Assembly: GCA_900318935.1 (NCBI GenBank)
Contig: ONMP01000034.1
Coordinates: 1 to 34,588 of the forward strand
Direction: 5' to 3'
Length of the DNA stretch: 34,588 nucleotides
Source of the DNA: an uncultured Actinomycetes bacterium
GTDB lineage: Bacteria; Actinomycetota; Coriobacteriia; Coriobacteriales; Atopobiaceae
Both the position numbers and the translations under genes were made by a program. Shown here in pieces: positions 26,518 to 33,574 of the stretch. The number at the start of each line of letters is the position of its first letter. Positions within the stretch are counted from its first letter, which is position 1. The notes beneath the pieces were generated by a model. It searched no databases. It was not told where the DNA came from and saw only the letters and a program-made list of their open reading frames with translations.

Positions 26518-26989
26518 GCGAAGCCTCGTCCCGAGGGCTACGCGAGGACAGTCGACAGTGGAGGCGGCAGTCGTGCTGCCCGTGTTGATGGCGCTCTTTG
26601 CCCTGCTCATGCAGCCTGTGTGCGTGTTCTACACTCGCATGCTTATGCGTCATGCGGCGTCAGAGACCGCACGTGTGCTGGCGACCTCGGGAGACGAGGG
26701 CGTCTGTCGCTCCTTCGCCCTTAGACGCCTGCGCGCCGTTCCGGAGGCGAGCGTCTTTCATGTGGGTGGGAGTGACGACTGGGAGGTAAACCTATCTAGG
26801 TCCGGCGATGCGCAGACCTGCGAAGTCACGATTGCGGGACACCTACGTCCGATGCCGCTTCTGGGCGTCGTTGCCGACGCAATGGGAACGAGAGATGCGC
26901 AGGGATTGCGCGTGGAGGTGCGTGTGTGCGAACGGTTGCGCCCGCAGTGGTTGGGAGGTGAGTATGAGAGCTGGATGCAGGCATGGTGA
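26486..26989 (+). CDS. TadE-like pseudopilin
   Basis: The TTG at 26486 is preferred because AGGGAGG lies eight bases upstream; an in-frame ATG at 26450 has no such site. The 167-residue product carries RG|QSTVEAAVVLPVLMALFA, with Glu at +5 after Gly21, followed by a helix ending near residue 45. The C-terminal part is exported and contains three Cys residues. The layout matches TadE-type minor pilins. It overlaps the previous gene by 32 bases and the next by 26. Confidence 0.75.
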   Translation: MVSCKTSRRTERSLVPRATRGQSTVEAAVVLPVLMALFALLMQPVCVFYTRMLMRHAASETARVLATSGDEGVCRSFALRRLRAVPEASVFHVGGSDDWEVNLSRSGDAQTCEVTIAGHLRPMPLLGVVADAMGTRDAQGLRVEVRVCERLRPQWLGGEYESWMQAW

Positions 26990-28718
26990 GCCACGGATCG
27001 GTATCGAGACGTTCGTGGACGACGAGGGTGGCTATACCTCGGTGGCGACGGCGGTTGCGCTGCTCGTAAGCATCAGCCTCGTATTTGCGGTTGCTTCGGT
27101 GGAATGGACCGTTGCGAGGTCGGGCGACGTGCAACCGGTGGCGGATGCCTGCGCCATGGCAGGACAGAATACCGTGGCTGCCTACTATACCGTGGCACAG
27201 GTGCTCGACGCCTGCGTGCTGAGCATGGGTCTCACAGGGATGGCGGTCATGGGCGTCGGCTTGGTGACGGCTGCGATTCCCGGCGCACAAGCCGTATCCG
27301 CCCGGGCCGTGGCTATGGGAAGCGACATTCTGGAGGCGAGGCATACGTTCGCGCACAACGTCGCCTCGGGGCTCTCCAAGTTGGAGCGAGCGATACCGTA
27401 TGCCATCGTGGCGAACTCGGCGTCGTGCGTTGTCGCCAACTCGGCGGGCGACCTTGGCTATGCCGGCGTGGCGATTCCGTTCCCGATGTCGTCGCAGTCA
27501 GACTTCTCATCCATGGATGCCCTCGTAAACACAGGGGAGGTCTCAGGTGACACCGAGCGACTCCAGGACGCGACTAGGCGTTCGGAAGAGGCCAAGGAAC
27601 GTGCTGATGCCGCACGCGAGCGAGCATGGAGGGCCGACTGCGTGGACGAGCCGAGCTGTCTGCGCTCGAGGGCGATCTCCTTGGCGGGATTGGCGGACTA
27701 CGAGAATCCCTACGCTCTGTCGCCTGAGTCGTGGAACTTCGGCATGCCCATCACGCGGTCACGCGCCTATTACCTACAGCGGTATATCAGTGAGGCACCT
27801 CAGGCAGAGGACATCGAGTCCATCACCGATTCCATTGCGCGCTCGGCGTTCTACGAGTACGCGCTTGGGGAGGCGAACTCCGCATGGTACTTCGAGGAGC
27901 CCGATGGTCACGTGAGCATAAACATCCCACACCTCGCCCGCAACTCCAACGAGATGCGTGGGACCTGGCTCTACGACGACGGGCGTTGGCCGTGCAGTGA
28001 GGAGGAGGCGGGACGTACGCTCCACTCTACTTGGGCATGCCCAGGAGCTACGGGACCCGACGCGGGCACGGATAGCGTGGCCTCCGTGGATTCTGGCGCG
28101 GTGCGCCTGTGTGACGTATGCCGCATGGATGTGGTGGACTTGGGCAAGGTGGCATCGATAACCACATCGTCTACGAGCGGCTATGAGCACTATTGGCAGA
28201 TTATCGTAGAGGCAGCTCAGGACTACGAGCGGGCGCGAAACGAGCAGGCAGATGCCGAGCGCGAGATGCGGCAGGTGGCAGAGGAGGGCAAGAATGCCTT
28301 TCAGAGAGCTCTTGACCAGCTGGGCGTACCGAGGCCGCGCATTTGTCCGCCTGGGGCTTGGGGCTGTGTGTCGGTGGTGGTGCGCGGTGGCGGGACGACA
28401 GTGCCGAGCGAGCTTACCGATGCGTTCCTGACAGGCAGCGAGCTTCCGGCGGGGGCGGCCGTCTCGGCGGCAGCGCTTGCACCCGATGACGCCACGAATG
28501 GCAACGACATACTTTCGCACTTCCTTGACGGTATTGGTGCGAACAATGCGGGCACGACGGTACTTGGCGACGTGACGGGGCTGTGGGGTCGTCTGCTCGT
28601 TGCCTACGGAAATAGGTATCAGGACTTGGGGGACTTCGTCGAGAGTTTCTTTGGAGGATGGGCGGCGTGTTTGGAGGGACGGTGGGGTCATGGCTCCGGG
28701 AAAAGATCGTATGGGTGA
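26964..28718 (+). CDS. TadG-like large membrane protein of the Tad operon
   Basis: The ATG at 26964 follows GGGAGGTGAG. The 584-residue product has a helix at about 27-47 (TAVALLVSISLVFAVASV), a second hydrophobic region at about 84-105, and a large extracytoplasmic part. It lacks the Glu+5 of the pilin-like genes nearby. Two charged helical stretches look like coiled coils (near 205-225, and a DYERARNEQADAEREMRQ segment). Several Cys pairs are present (ADCVDEPSC, LCDVC). The overall layout resembles Gram-positive TadE/TadG-like proteins, but sequence similarity is limited. The last 19 residues look out of frame compared with what follows, so the gene may be frameshifted near 28650. Confidence 0.65.
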   Translation: MRAGCRHGEPRIGIETFVDDEGGYTSVATAVALLVSISLVFAVASVEWTVARSGDVQPVADACAMAGQNTVAAYYTVAQVLDACVLSMGLTGMAVMGVGLVTAAIPGAQAVSARAVAMGSDILEARHTFAHNVASGLSKLERAIPYAIVANSASCVVANSAGDLGYAGVAIPFPMSSQSDFSSMDALVNTGEVSGDTERLQDATRRSEEAKERADAARERAWRADCVDEPSCLRSRAISLAGLADYENPYALSPESWNFGMPITRSRAYYLQRYISEAPQAEDIESITDSIARSAFYEYALGEANSAWYFEEPDGHVSINIPHLARNSNEMRGTWLYDDGRWPCSEEEAGRTLHSTWACPGATGPDAGTDSVASVDSGAVRLCDVCRMDVVDLGKVASITTSSTSGYEHYWQIIVEAAQDYERARNEQADAEREMRQVAEEGKNAFQRALDQLGVPRPRICPPGAWGCVSVVVRGGGTTVPSELTDAFLTGSELPAGAAVSAAALAPDDATNGNDILSHFLDGIGANNAGTTVLGDVTGLWGRLLVAYGNRYQDLGDFVESFFGGWAACLEGRWGHGSGKRSYG

Positions 28719-28996
28719 CGCGCGTGCTGGGGTTGCAGCCAGCCGACATGAGGATGCGCAAGCCCGTGCTCGTGCATACGAGCAAGGTGCTGGGACAGGC
28801 GGGCGTGGAGCCCACGGGAAGGGTTCGCAGCCTTGTTCAGGCGTTGCCCCAGGGAGGGACGGCGCTCGAGCTTGCGCGCGCCTTGGGTTACTGGGTATGG
28901 GACGAGCAAGAGGGACACGCCTTTACCCTGGCGGAATTGCCCATTCCCGGTACTGGCATGAGCATACCGATCACGGTGGACCTCACGGGGTTGTGA
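28658..28996 (+). CDS. Short frame continuing the TadG-like protein (possible frameshift)
   Basis: This 112-residue frame begins with ATG directly after GGAGG, too close to act as a normal ribosome binding site. Its sequence (GTVGSWLREKIVWVTRVLGL, KPVLVHTSKVLGQAG) looks well coded and fits as the natural C-terminal continuation of the TadG-like protein in the -1 frame. The end of the upstream frame is Trp/Cys/Arg-rich and looks random. A single missing base near GGAGGATG would join them. The alternative is an independent small gene of unknown function that overlaps its neighbour by 61 bases. Confidence 0.55.
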   Translation: MGGVFGGTVGSWLREKIVWVTRVLGLQPADMRMRKPVLVHTSKVLGQAGVEPTGRVRSLVQALPQGGTALELARALGYWVWDEQEGHAFTLAELPIPGTGMSIPITVDLTGL

Positions 28997-29457
28997 TCGG
29001 GCGTGCGCATAGTGGCCAGGCGTCGGTGGAGCTTGCTGCCCTCATGCCGGTGGTCATTGTGGTGGCCCTCTTCTCATACAACCTTGCGCGTTTCGTAGCC
29101 CTGTGCGCGACCTTCGACCGCGTCTCGCTTGATGTCGTGGTTGCGCAGGGAGTCGCTCCGGCAGGGACGCAGTCGAAAATTGCGGCAGCCGGGGAGGTGC
29201 GCAGCTCCATCGAGTCCGCGCTCGACGCCTCGCAGGTCTGCTCGGTGGAGGTTGCGACGGAGCCAGTGGGCGAGACGGGGGAGGGAGTCCGCAGGCTCTT
29301 CCTCTCGCCGCTGCTCACGAGGTTCAGATGCACGCTGGTCTACCGACCTTGGCCTTCTTCGTTCGTGATTGCGGGCGTGACGTACGACATGCCTCTGGCT
29401 CTGCGCCACGAGCGCTCGTTGGTCGTGGATCGCTATCGACCGGGCGTGGTGATATAG
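28993..29457 (+). CDS. TadE-like pseudopilin
   Basis: A GTG at 28993 overlaps the stop of the preceding frame. The 154-residue product shows SG|QASVELAALMPVVIVVALF, with Glu at +5 after Gly8, again the TadE/prepilin-like signal. One hydrophobic helix and an exported C-terminal domain of about 120 residues follow. A TLVYRPWPSSF segment occurs near the end. It is the fourth product of this operon with this N-terminal signal and probably a minor pilin or assembly factor. Confidence 0.7.
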   Translation: MIGRAHSGQASVELAALMPVVIVVALFSYNLARFVALCATFDRVSLDVVVAQGVAPAGTQSKIAAAGEVRSSIESALDASQVCSVEVATEPVGETGEGVRRLFLSPLLTRFRCTLVYRPWPSSFVIAGVTYDMPLALRHERSLVVDRYRPGVVI

Positions 29458-29808
29458 ATGGCGATGACGCTTGTGTGCGACTCAGCAGACCGGATGCACG
29501 AACTCTGCTTCAAGGTACTCGTCTCGTGGCGTGAGCGTCTCGTCGGGCTTCTGGGCACGGATGCCGGTGCCGATCCGGTGACGCTGTCGCCGTGCTGGTC
29601 GGTGCATACATTCTTTATGCGGTACGCGATTGACGTTGCCTTCGTGGCGAGGGATGGAAGGGTCGTTGCGTCGAGGCGATGCGTTCCTCCGGGGAGGTTG
29701 CTTGCGGGACCGGGTGCTTGCTGGGCGCTCGAACGCCCGGCGCGCAGAGGCTGGTGGCCTCAGAAGGGCTTGGTGTTGCGCCTGACGACGAGGGAAGGGG
29801 AGGGATAG
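29458..29808 (+). CDS. DUF192 family protein
   Basis: The 116-residue product matches the DUF192 fold. The core SVHTFFMRYAIDVAFVARDG and the preceding LLGTD segment are the most conserved family positions, followed by PPGRLLAGPGACWALERPA. The function of DUF192 proteins is not established. No signal peptide is visible, although many DUF192 proteins are exported. It begins right after the previous stop, so it belongs to the Tad operon by position. A tie to the pilus is inferred only from this linkage. Confidence 0.8.
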   Translation: MAMTLVCDSADRMHELCFKVLVSWRERLVGLLGTDAGADPVTLSPCWSVHTFFMRYAIDVAFVARDGRVVASRRCVPPGRLLAGPGACWALERPARRGWWPQKGLVLRLTTREGEG

Positions 29809-29811
29809 GCC

Positions 29812-30360
29812 ATGGAGGGTACAGAGACCAAGGCATGCCCGCGTTGTGGGGCGCTTCTCTTTGCTGACATGGACATATGCTACGAGTGCCTGTACGAGTA
29901 CGAACGTGACGGAGGGGCGGACGAGGCCGATAACGTCGGTGACGAGGCGTCTAGTGCGCCTTCTGCCGAGTCCGTGCGTGAGCATGCGGACGAGAGGTGG
30001 GTCGAAGAAGAGGTGCCGCTTGAGGCCTATCCTGAGCAGGTCGATGCTGGTCTCGAAACGCAGCTGCCGAGTGGATGGGTGCTGCGCATGTCCACCGACC
30101 TGGTCGACGCAAGTGTGGTCGTGCCAGATAGGGGGTTGATTATCGGGCGCGGACAGACCTGCGACGTGGTGCTCCATGCCCGCTCCGTCTCGCGACAACA
30201 CGTCCGCATCGAGCCGGATGGCGAGGGAATCTGTGTGTACGACCTGGGCGCGCGCAACCCGCCTCTGCTCAACGGGAAACGTCTCGAGGGGGAGAAGCGT
30301 ATGAGTGCGGGAGACAGCCTGTCCGTGTGCGGTGCGACCTTCGTTCTCGACGCCCGTTAG
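29812..30360 (+). CDS. Zinc-ribbon and FHA-domain protein
   Basis: The 182-residue product starts with a zinc ribbon (C9-x2-C12 and C23-x2-C26). An acidic linker of about 60 residues and a C-terminal FHA domain follow. FHA landmarks are LIIGRGQTCDVVL (Gly-Arg near 112-113), SVSRQHVRI and NPPLLNG. FHA domains bind phosphothreonine, so the protein probably recognises a target of a Ser/Thr kinase. It is the last gene of the Tad operon, three bases after DUF192, and is followed by a palindromic repeat. No membrane segment is seen, so it is cytoplasmic. Confidence 0.85.
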   Translation: MEGTETKACPRCGALLFADMDICYECLYEYERDGGADEADNVGDEASSAPSAESVREHADERWVEEEVPLEAYPEQVDAGLETQLPSGWVLRMSTDLVDASVVVPDRGLIIGRGQTCDVVLHARSVSRQHVRIEPDGEGICVYDLGARNPPLLNGKRLEGEKRMSAGDSLSVCGATFVLDAR

Positions 30361-30363
30361 GAG

Positions 30364-30415
30364 GGTGACAGCGGGGACAGTCCCCCGGGTACCCGGGACT
30401 GTCCCCCCTGTCACC
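30364..30415. repeat. Palindromic GGGGACAGTCCC-type repeat after the Tad operon
   Basis: The left half starts GGTGACAGCGGGGACAGTCC and the right half ends with its near-exact reverse complement, GTCCCCCCTGTCACC. The centre CCCGGGTACCCGGG (30384-30397) is a perfect 14-bp palindrome. The halves differ by one base and a two-base bulge. It starts three bases after the FHA stop. It lacks a T-run, so it looks more like a dispersed REP-type element than an intrinsic terminator, though either could stop transcription. Confidence 0.75.
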
Positions 30416-30454
30416 GCAGACGCGCGCTGTACTCGTTATGGGTTTGTTCTAAGC

Positions 30455-30485
30455 TTGCGCCAAACGCAGAAGAATCGTCTACACT
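30455..30485 (+). promoter_or_regulatory. Possible guaA promoter
   Basis: TTGCGC (30455-30460) and TACACT (30480-30485) are separated by 19 bp, slightly more than ideal, and lie 35 bp upstream of the start codon. No riboswitch-like structure was recognised in the short leader. Confidence 0.35.
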
Positions 30486-30519
30486 GGCACGATACCGAAA
30501 CCTCGGCAAAGGAGCTATC

Positions 30520-31503
30520 ATGGACTTCACCTCAAATACCCGCCCCGATGATATGGCCCGCATCAATACGCCCGAGCTCGCTCAGGCCTTCATCGACGAG
30601 GCCGTGGCGGCCATCCGCGCGCAGGTGGGCGACGGCAAGGTGTTGCTCGCGCTGTCTGGCGGCGTCGACTCAAGTGTATGTGCGGCTTTGCTCATCAAGG
30701 CCATCGGCAAACAGCTCGTGTGTGTGCACGTCAACCACGGCCTCATGCGCAAGGGCGAGTCCGAGCAGGTCATCGACGTGTTCCAGAACCAGATGGATGC
30801 GAATCTCGTCTTCATCGATGCGACCGATCGCTTCCTGGACCTGCTCGCGGGCGTCGTAGACCCCGAGGCAAAGCGTCACATCATTGGCGAGGAATTCATC
30901 AAGGTGTTCGCCGAGGAGGCAGCCAAGCTCGAGGGCATCAAGTTCCTCGGCCAGGGCACGATCTACCCGGACATCCTTGAGTCCGAGGCCGGTGTCAAGG
31001 CGCACCACAATGTGGGCGGACTGCCTGAGGACCTTGACTTCGAGCTCGTCGAGCCCGTCAAGCTGCTCTTCAAGGACGAGGTGCGCGTGGTGGGCGACGC
31101 GCTCGGGCTTCCGCATGGCATGGTGTATCGCCAGCCGTTCCCCGGCCCCGGCTTGGGCGTGCGCTGCACTGGTGCCATCACGCGCGACCGCCTCGAGGCG
31201 CTGCGCGAAGCCGACGCCATCGTGCGCGAGGAGATCGACGCCGCCGGACTGGACATCTGGCAGTACTTCTGCGTGGTGCCCGACTATCGCGCCACAGGCG
31301 TGCGTGACGGCAAGCGTGCCTTCGAGTGGCCCTGCATCATTCGCTGCATCAACACCGTGGACGTCATGACCGCCGAGGTGCCCGAGCTCGACTGGGCCCT
31401 GCTCAAGAAGATGACCGACCGCATCCTCTCTGAGGTTCCCGGCATCTGCCGCGTGTGCTACGAGCTCAGCCCGAAGCCCATCGCCACCGTCGAGTGGGAA
31501 TAG
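30520..31503 (+). CDS. guaA: GMP synthase, ATP pyrophosphatase (synthetase) part only
   Basis: GMP synthase makes GMP from XMP, ATP and an amine donor. This 327-residue protein contains the ATP-PPase loop ALSGGVDSS (residues 46-52) and VNHGLMRKGE. The XMP-binding dimerisation domain follows (QPFPGPGLGVRCTGAITRDR, and the usual C-terminal motif KPIATVEWE). Most bacterial GuaA proteins are about 515 residues, with an N-terminal glutamine amidotransferase domain. That domain is absent here, and upstream sequence does not encode it. The protein would therefore need a separate amidotransferase subunit, as in many archaea, or free ammonia. The start follows AAAGGAG at good spacing. The intact frame and ends argue against recent truncation. 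Confidence 0.9.
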   Translation: MDFTSNTRPDDMARINTPELAQAFIDEAVAAIRAQVGDGKVLLALSGGVDSSVCAALLIKAIGKQLVCVHVNHGLMRKGESEQVIDVFQNQMDANLVFIDATDRFLDLLAGVVDPEAKRHIIGEEFIKVFAEEAAKLEGIKFLGQGTIYPDILESEAGVKAHHNVGGLPEDLDFELVEPVKLLFKDEVRVVGDALGLPHGMVYRQPFPGPGLGVRCTGAITRDRLEALREADAIVREEIDAAGLDIWQYFCVVPDYRATGVRDGKRAFEWPCIIRCINTVDVMTAEVPELDWALLKKMTDRILSEVPGICRVCYELSPKPIATVEWE

Positions 31504-31530
31504 GACCGCTACAAAATTGTGCGATTCTCC

Positions 31531-31564
31531 AGGCGCTCCGGACGTGATCCCGGGGCGCCTTTTT
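31531..31564 (+). terminator. Intrinsic terminator after guaA
   Basis: AGGCGCTCCGG (31531-31541) pairs with CCGGGGCGCCT (31550-31560) across an 8-base loop, with one G-U pair. A run of five T (31560-31564) follows. It lies 28 bp after the guaA stop codon. Confidence 0.85.
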
Positions 31565-31669
31565 GGTGCGTCTTGGGGACTCGTGTGCCTGTTAGCCTAA
31601 CGCGAGCAGCTGTATTCCCGGCCCCAACGCGTTCTCGTCAAACGACGGCTTCCTTAGAGTTGGACGGCC

Positions 31670-31761
31670 GCAAAACGTAGAATAATCTATCCGCATAACG
31701 CAGAGGTATACAGTCGCAAAACGTAGAGTATAATGGTCGCAAAATGGAGAATCTAGTAGAG
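31670..31761 (+). repeat. Four 23-bp tandem repeats in front of the AAA/DUF4143 gene
   Basis: Copies begin at 31670, 31693, 31716 and 31739, an exact 23-bp period. Each opens with a variant of GCAAAACGTAGA (GCAAAACGTAGA, GCATAACGCAGA, GCAAAACGTAGA, GCAAAATGGAGA); the remaining 11 bp are more variable and AT-rich. The array ends 13 bp before the start codon and contains the likely -10 element. It looks like a row of operator sites, though iteron-like or other roles are possible. Confidence 0.85.
31729..31734 (+). promoter_or_regulatory. Consensus -10 box inside the third 23-bp repeat
   Basis: TATAAT lies 40 bp upstream of the AAA/DUF4143 start codon. The -35 region at the right spacing (GTATAC) is poor, so an activator bound to the repeats may be needed, or the repeats may act in repression. 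Confidence 0.5.
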
Positions 31762-31774
31762 AGGACCATGGTAG

Positions 31775-33070
31775 ATGGGCTATGGGTCGCTTGCAAACCC
31801 GTCATACAGACCACGATGCGTGGACAAGTCGATAGACGAAGCCCTGTCCGTGTTTGGTGGTGCGCTCATCCGCGGACCGAAGTACTGCGGCAAGACGTGG
31901 AGCGGACGCAACCACGCCAACAGCGAGGCGACGCTCATGCCCACCGAGCAGAACCCCTCTCCGCTCGGCGTGTTCGCCGCCGCACCGTCGCTCGCCCTGC
32001 GCGGGGAGTCTCCCCACCTCATCGACGAGTGGCAGGAGCTGCCGCTGCTTTGGGACATGGCTCGCTCGGCAATCGACCAGACCGGCAAGGAGCGCAAGTT
32101 CATCCTCACGGGCTCGTCGACTCCCCGTCATCACAAGCCGAGTCACAGCGGCGTCGGACGCATCAAGCGCATCGACATGAGGACGATGACGCTGTCCGAA
32201 TCGGGTGAGTCAACATGCGAGGTCTCACTCAAAGCCCTGTTCGAAGGGGAGAGCCAGGTCGAGGGGCTTTCTCGTGGTGCCACGCCGGATGACGTCGCAT
32301 TCATAGTTGTGCGCGGCGGATGGCCGGCGGCGATTGACGTCTCGCCCGAGAGCGCCCGAGCCCTGCCGATGAGCTACATCGAGTCATTCATCGAAGAGGA
32401 TATGCATAAGGTTGACGAGCGACGGCGTGACAAGGGCAAGATGGCGCGCCTCATGCGCTCGCTTGCCCGCAATGCCGAGCAGGCGGCGACCCCCAAGACG
32501 CTCATCAGAGACATGACGGCGGAAGACGGGGCCACGCCCCTAGCGGACGAGACGATCGACGACTACATGGACGTCCTCGAGCGCACCTTCATTCTCGAGA
32601 AGATCGGTCCGTGGAGCCCTAACGTCCGCTCGCCGCTGCGCATAAACAAGAAGCCCAAGTACCACTACACAGACCCCTCTCTCGCTGCCGCCGTATTGGG
32701 GGTGACTCCCGACATGCTGCTGGGAGACTTCGAGACGTTCGGCTTCCTGTTCGAGGGCATGTGCACGCGCGACCTGCTCGTGTACGCGCAGACAATTGGC
32801 GGCAGGCTGTACTACTACCGCGACCGCGATGACCTAGAGATTGACGCCGTCATCGAGGCGTCGGACGGCGCCTGGGGAGGCTTGGAGATAAAGCTTGGCC
32901 ACAACCAGGTAGACAAGGCAGCCGCGAACCTTCGGCGAGTGCGCGACAAGGTCGTTGCGGCGGGCGGGAGGCCGCCCTCATTCCTCGCTGTGGTCGAGGG
33001 GCTCGGTACCTATGCGTATACGCGCCAAGATGGCGTGCATGTCGTGCCGATCCAAACGCTCTACCCGTGA
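31775..33070 (+). CDS. AAA_14/DUF4143 family ATP-binding protein
   Basis: The 431-residue product starts at the ATG at 31775, about 10 bases after AGAGAGGA. It has an N-terminal AAA-type ATPase domain. The P-loop RGPKYCGKTWSG (about 33-44) departs from the usual GxxxxGKT(T/S) but keeps GKT. The HLIDEWQELPLLWD segment (about 81-94) is the Walker B region, and FILTGSS is the sensor-like strand. The C-terminal DUF4143 part contains DDLEIDAVIE and GLEIKLG, the D-x(n)-E-x-K pattern of PD-(D/E)XK nucleases. Such genes are common and often solitary in gut and oral bacteria. Their function is unproven, with DNA maintenance, defence or toxin-like roles suggested. It stands alone behind the tandem repeats, in an accessory-looking region. 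Confidence 0.85.
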   Translation: MGYGSLANPSYRPRCVDKSIDEALSVFGGALIRGPKYCGKTWSGRNHANSEATLMPTEQNPSPLGVFAAAPSLALRGESPHLIDEWQELPLLWDMARSAIDQTGKERKFILTGSSTPRHHKPSHSGVGRIKRIDMRTMTLSESGESTCEVSLKALFEGESQVEGLSRGATPDDVAFIVVRGGWPAAIDVSPESARALPMSYIESFIEEDMHKVDERRRDKGKMARLMRSLARNAEQAATPKTLIRDMTAEDGATPLADETIDDYMDVLERTFILEKIGPWSPNVRSPLRINKKPKYHYTDPSLAAAVLGVTPDMLLGDFETFGFLFEGMCTRDLLVYAQTIGGRLYYYRDRDDLEIDAVIEASDGAWGGLEIKLGHNQVDKAAANLRRVRDKVVAAGGRPPSFLAVVEGLGTYAYTRQDGVHVVPIQTLYP

Positions 33071-33111
33071 GAGCGGAGGCCTGGGGCGCTGCTTGCCATT
33101 TTGGGTCCAGG

Positions 33112-33204
33112 CCGCCGCCCCATTTCCCCGTACCCGACGGCTGCTGGGAGGTCGCTTGGGACCTTGACCTCCAATACGACGAGGACGGCTTGCTGATGTT
33201 CTAG
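33112..33204 (+). pseudogene. Orphan C-terminal coding fragment
   Basis: The frame ending at a TAG at 33202 reads PDGCWEVAWDLDLQYDEDG and then LLMF. It looks like the natural acidic C-terminus of a larger protein, but no start or upstream domain is attached. It may be the tail of a gene deleted when this accessory patch was assembled. The family is not recognised. Confidence 0.35.
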
Positions 33205-33245
33205 AGTTATCATGTCTACCAGCGCAAACGCGGTCTAGTGACGCC

Positions 33246-33318
33246 ATGACGTCATCCGACTTCGAATAAGGCGACGTCACGGGTGCGGAAACGGCGCCCG
33301 TGACGTCGCTTTGACGTC
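33246..33318. repeat. GACGTC cluster with a 16-bp-stem hairpin
   Basis: GACGTC occurs four times in 73 bp, once inside the palindrome ATGACGTCAT (33246-33255). The middle two copies lie in inverted arms at 33271-33286 and 33294-33309 (GCGACGTCACGGGTGC and GCGCCCGTGACGTCGC). These pair at all 16 positions with one G-U, across a 7-base loop (GGAAACG). Only three T follow, so termination is possible but weak. Confidence 0.75.
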
Positions 33319-33480
33319 CGCAGGGAAGATAGTCAAAACTGCGGAGGAGACAGGAGACGTGGCGGAGCGTCTCGAGCCACCACAGGCCACCTCTACGACG
33401 CCTTTCAGATTGAGTGGGAGTAAACCGGAGGGCAAAACACTCTTTCACGGTTTACCACAAATACACAAGATGCAACGCGA

Positions 33481-33500
33481 TTCGCGAAATGTTTCGCGAA
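33481..33500. promoter_or_regulatory. Perfect 20-bp palindrome, probable operator
   Basis: TTCGCGAAA-TG-TTTCGCGAA has two exact 9-bp inverted arms around a 2-bp centre. It lies just upstream of the extended -10 promoter at 33522, covering roughly the -35 to -55 region, a usual place for a dimeric regulator to bind. Confidence 0.6.
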
Positions 33501-33521
33501 AAAGTTCTTTGCTTCCTAATT

Positions 33522-33530
33522 TGATATACT
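33522..33530 (+). promoter_or_regulatory. Extended -10 promoter
   Basis: TGATATACT fits the extended -10 pattern TGnTATACT in an AT-rich stretch. It lies 44 bp upstream of the chimeric frame at 33575. No clear -35 element is present. Confidence 0.5.
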
Positions 33531-33574
33531 GCAAAGAAACTTCGTTGGGCTTGCATGGGAGGACGGGCATCAAC

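Larger units (their letters stand above)
33071..33574. other. Gene-poor interval with remnants, hairpins and a promoter
   Basis: About 500 bp without a convincing complete gene. It holds a short orphan coding fragment, a GACGTC-rich hairpin, a perfect 20-bp palindrome and an extended -10 promoter, each listed separately. The part from 33320 to 33480 shows nothing recognisable. Confidence 0.6.
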
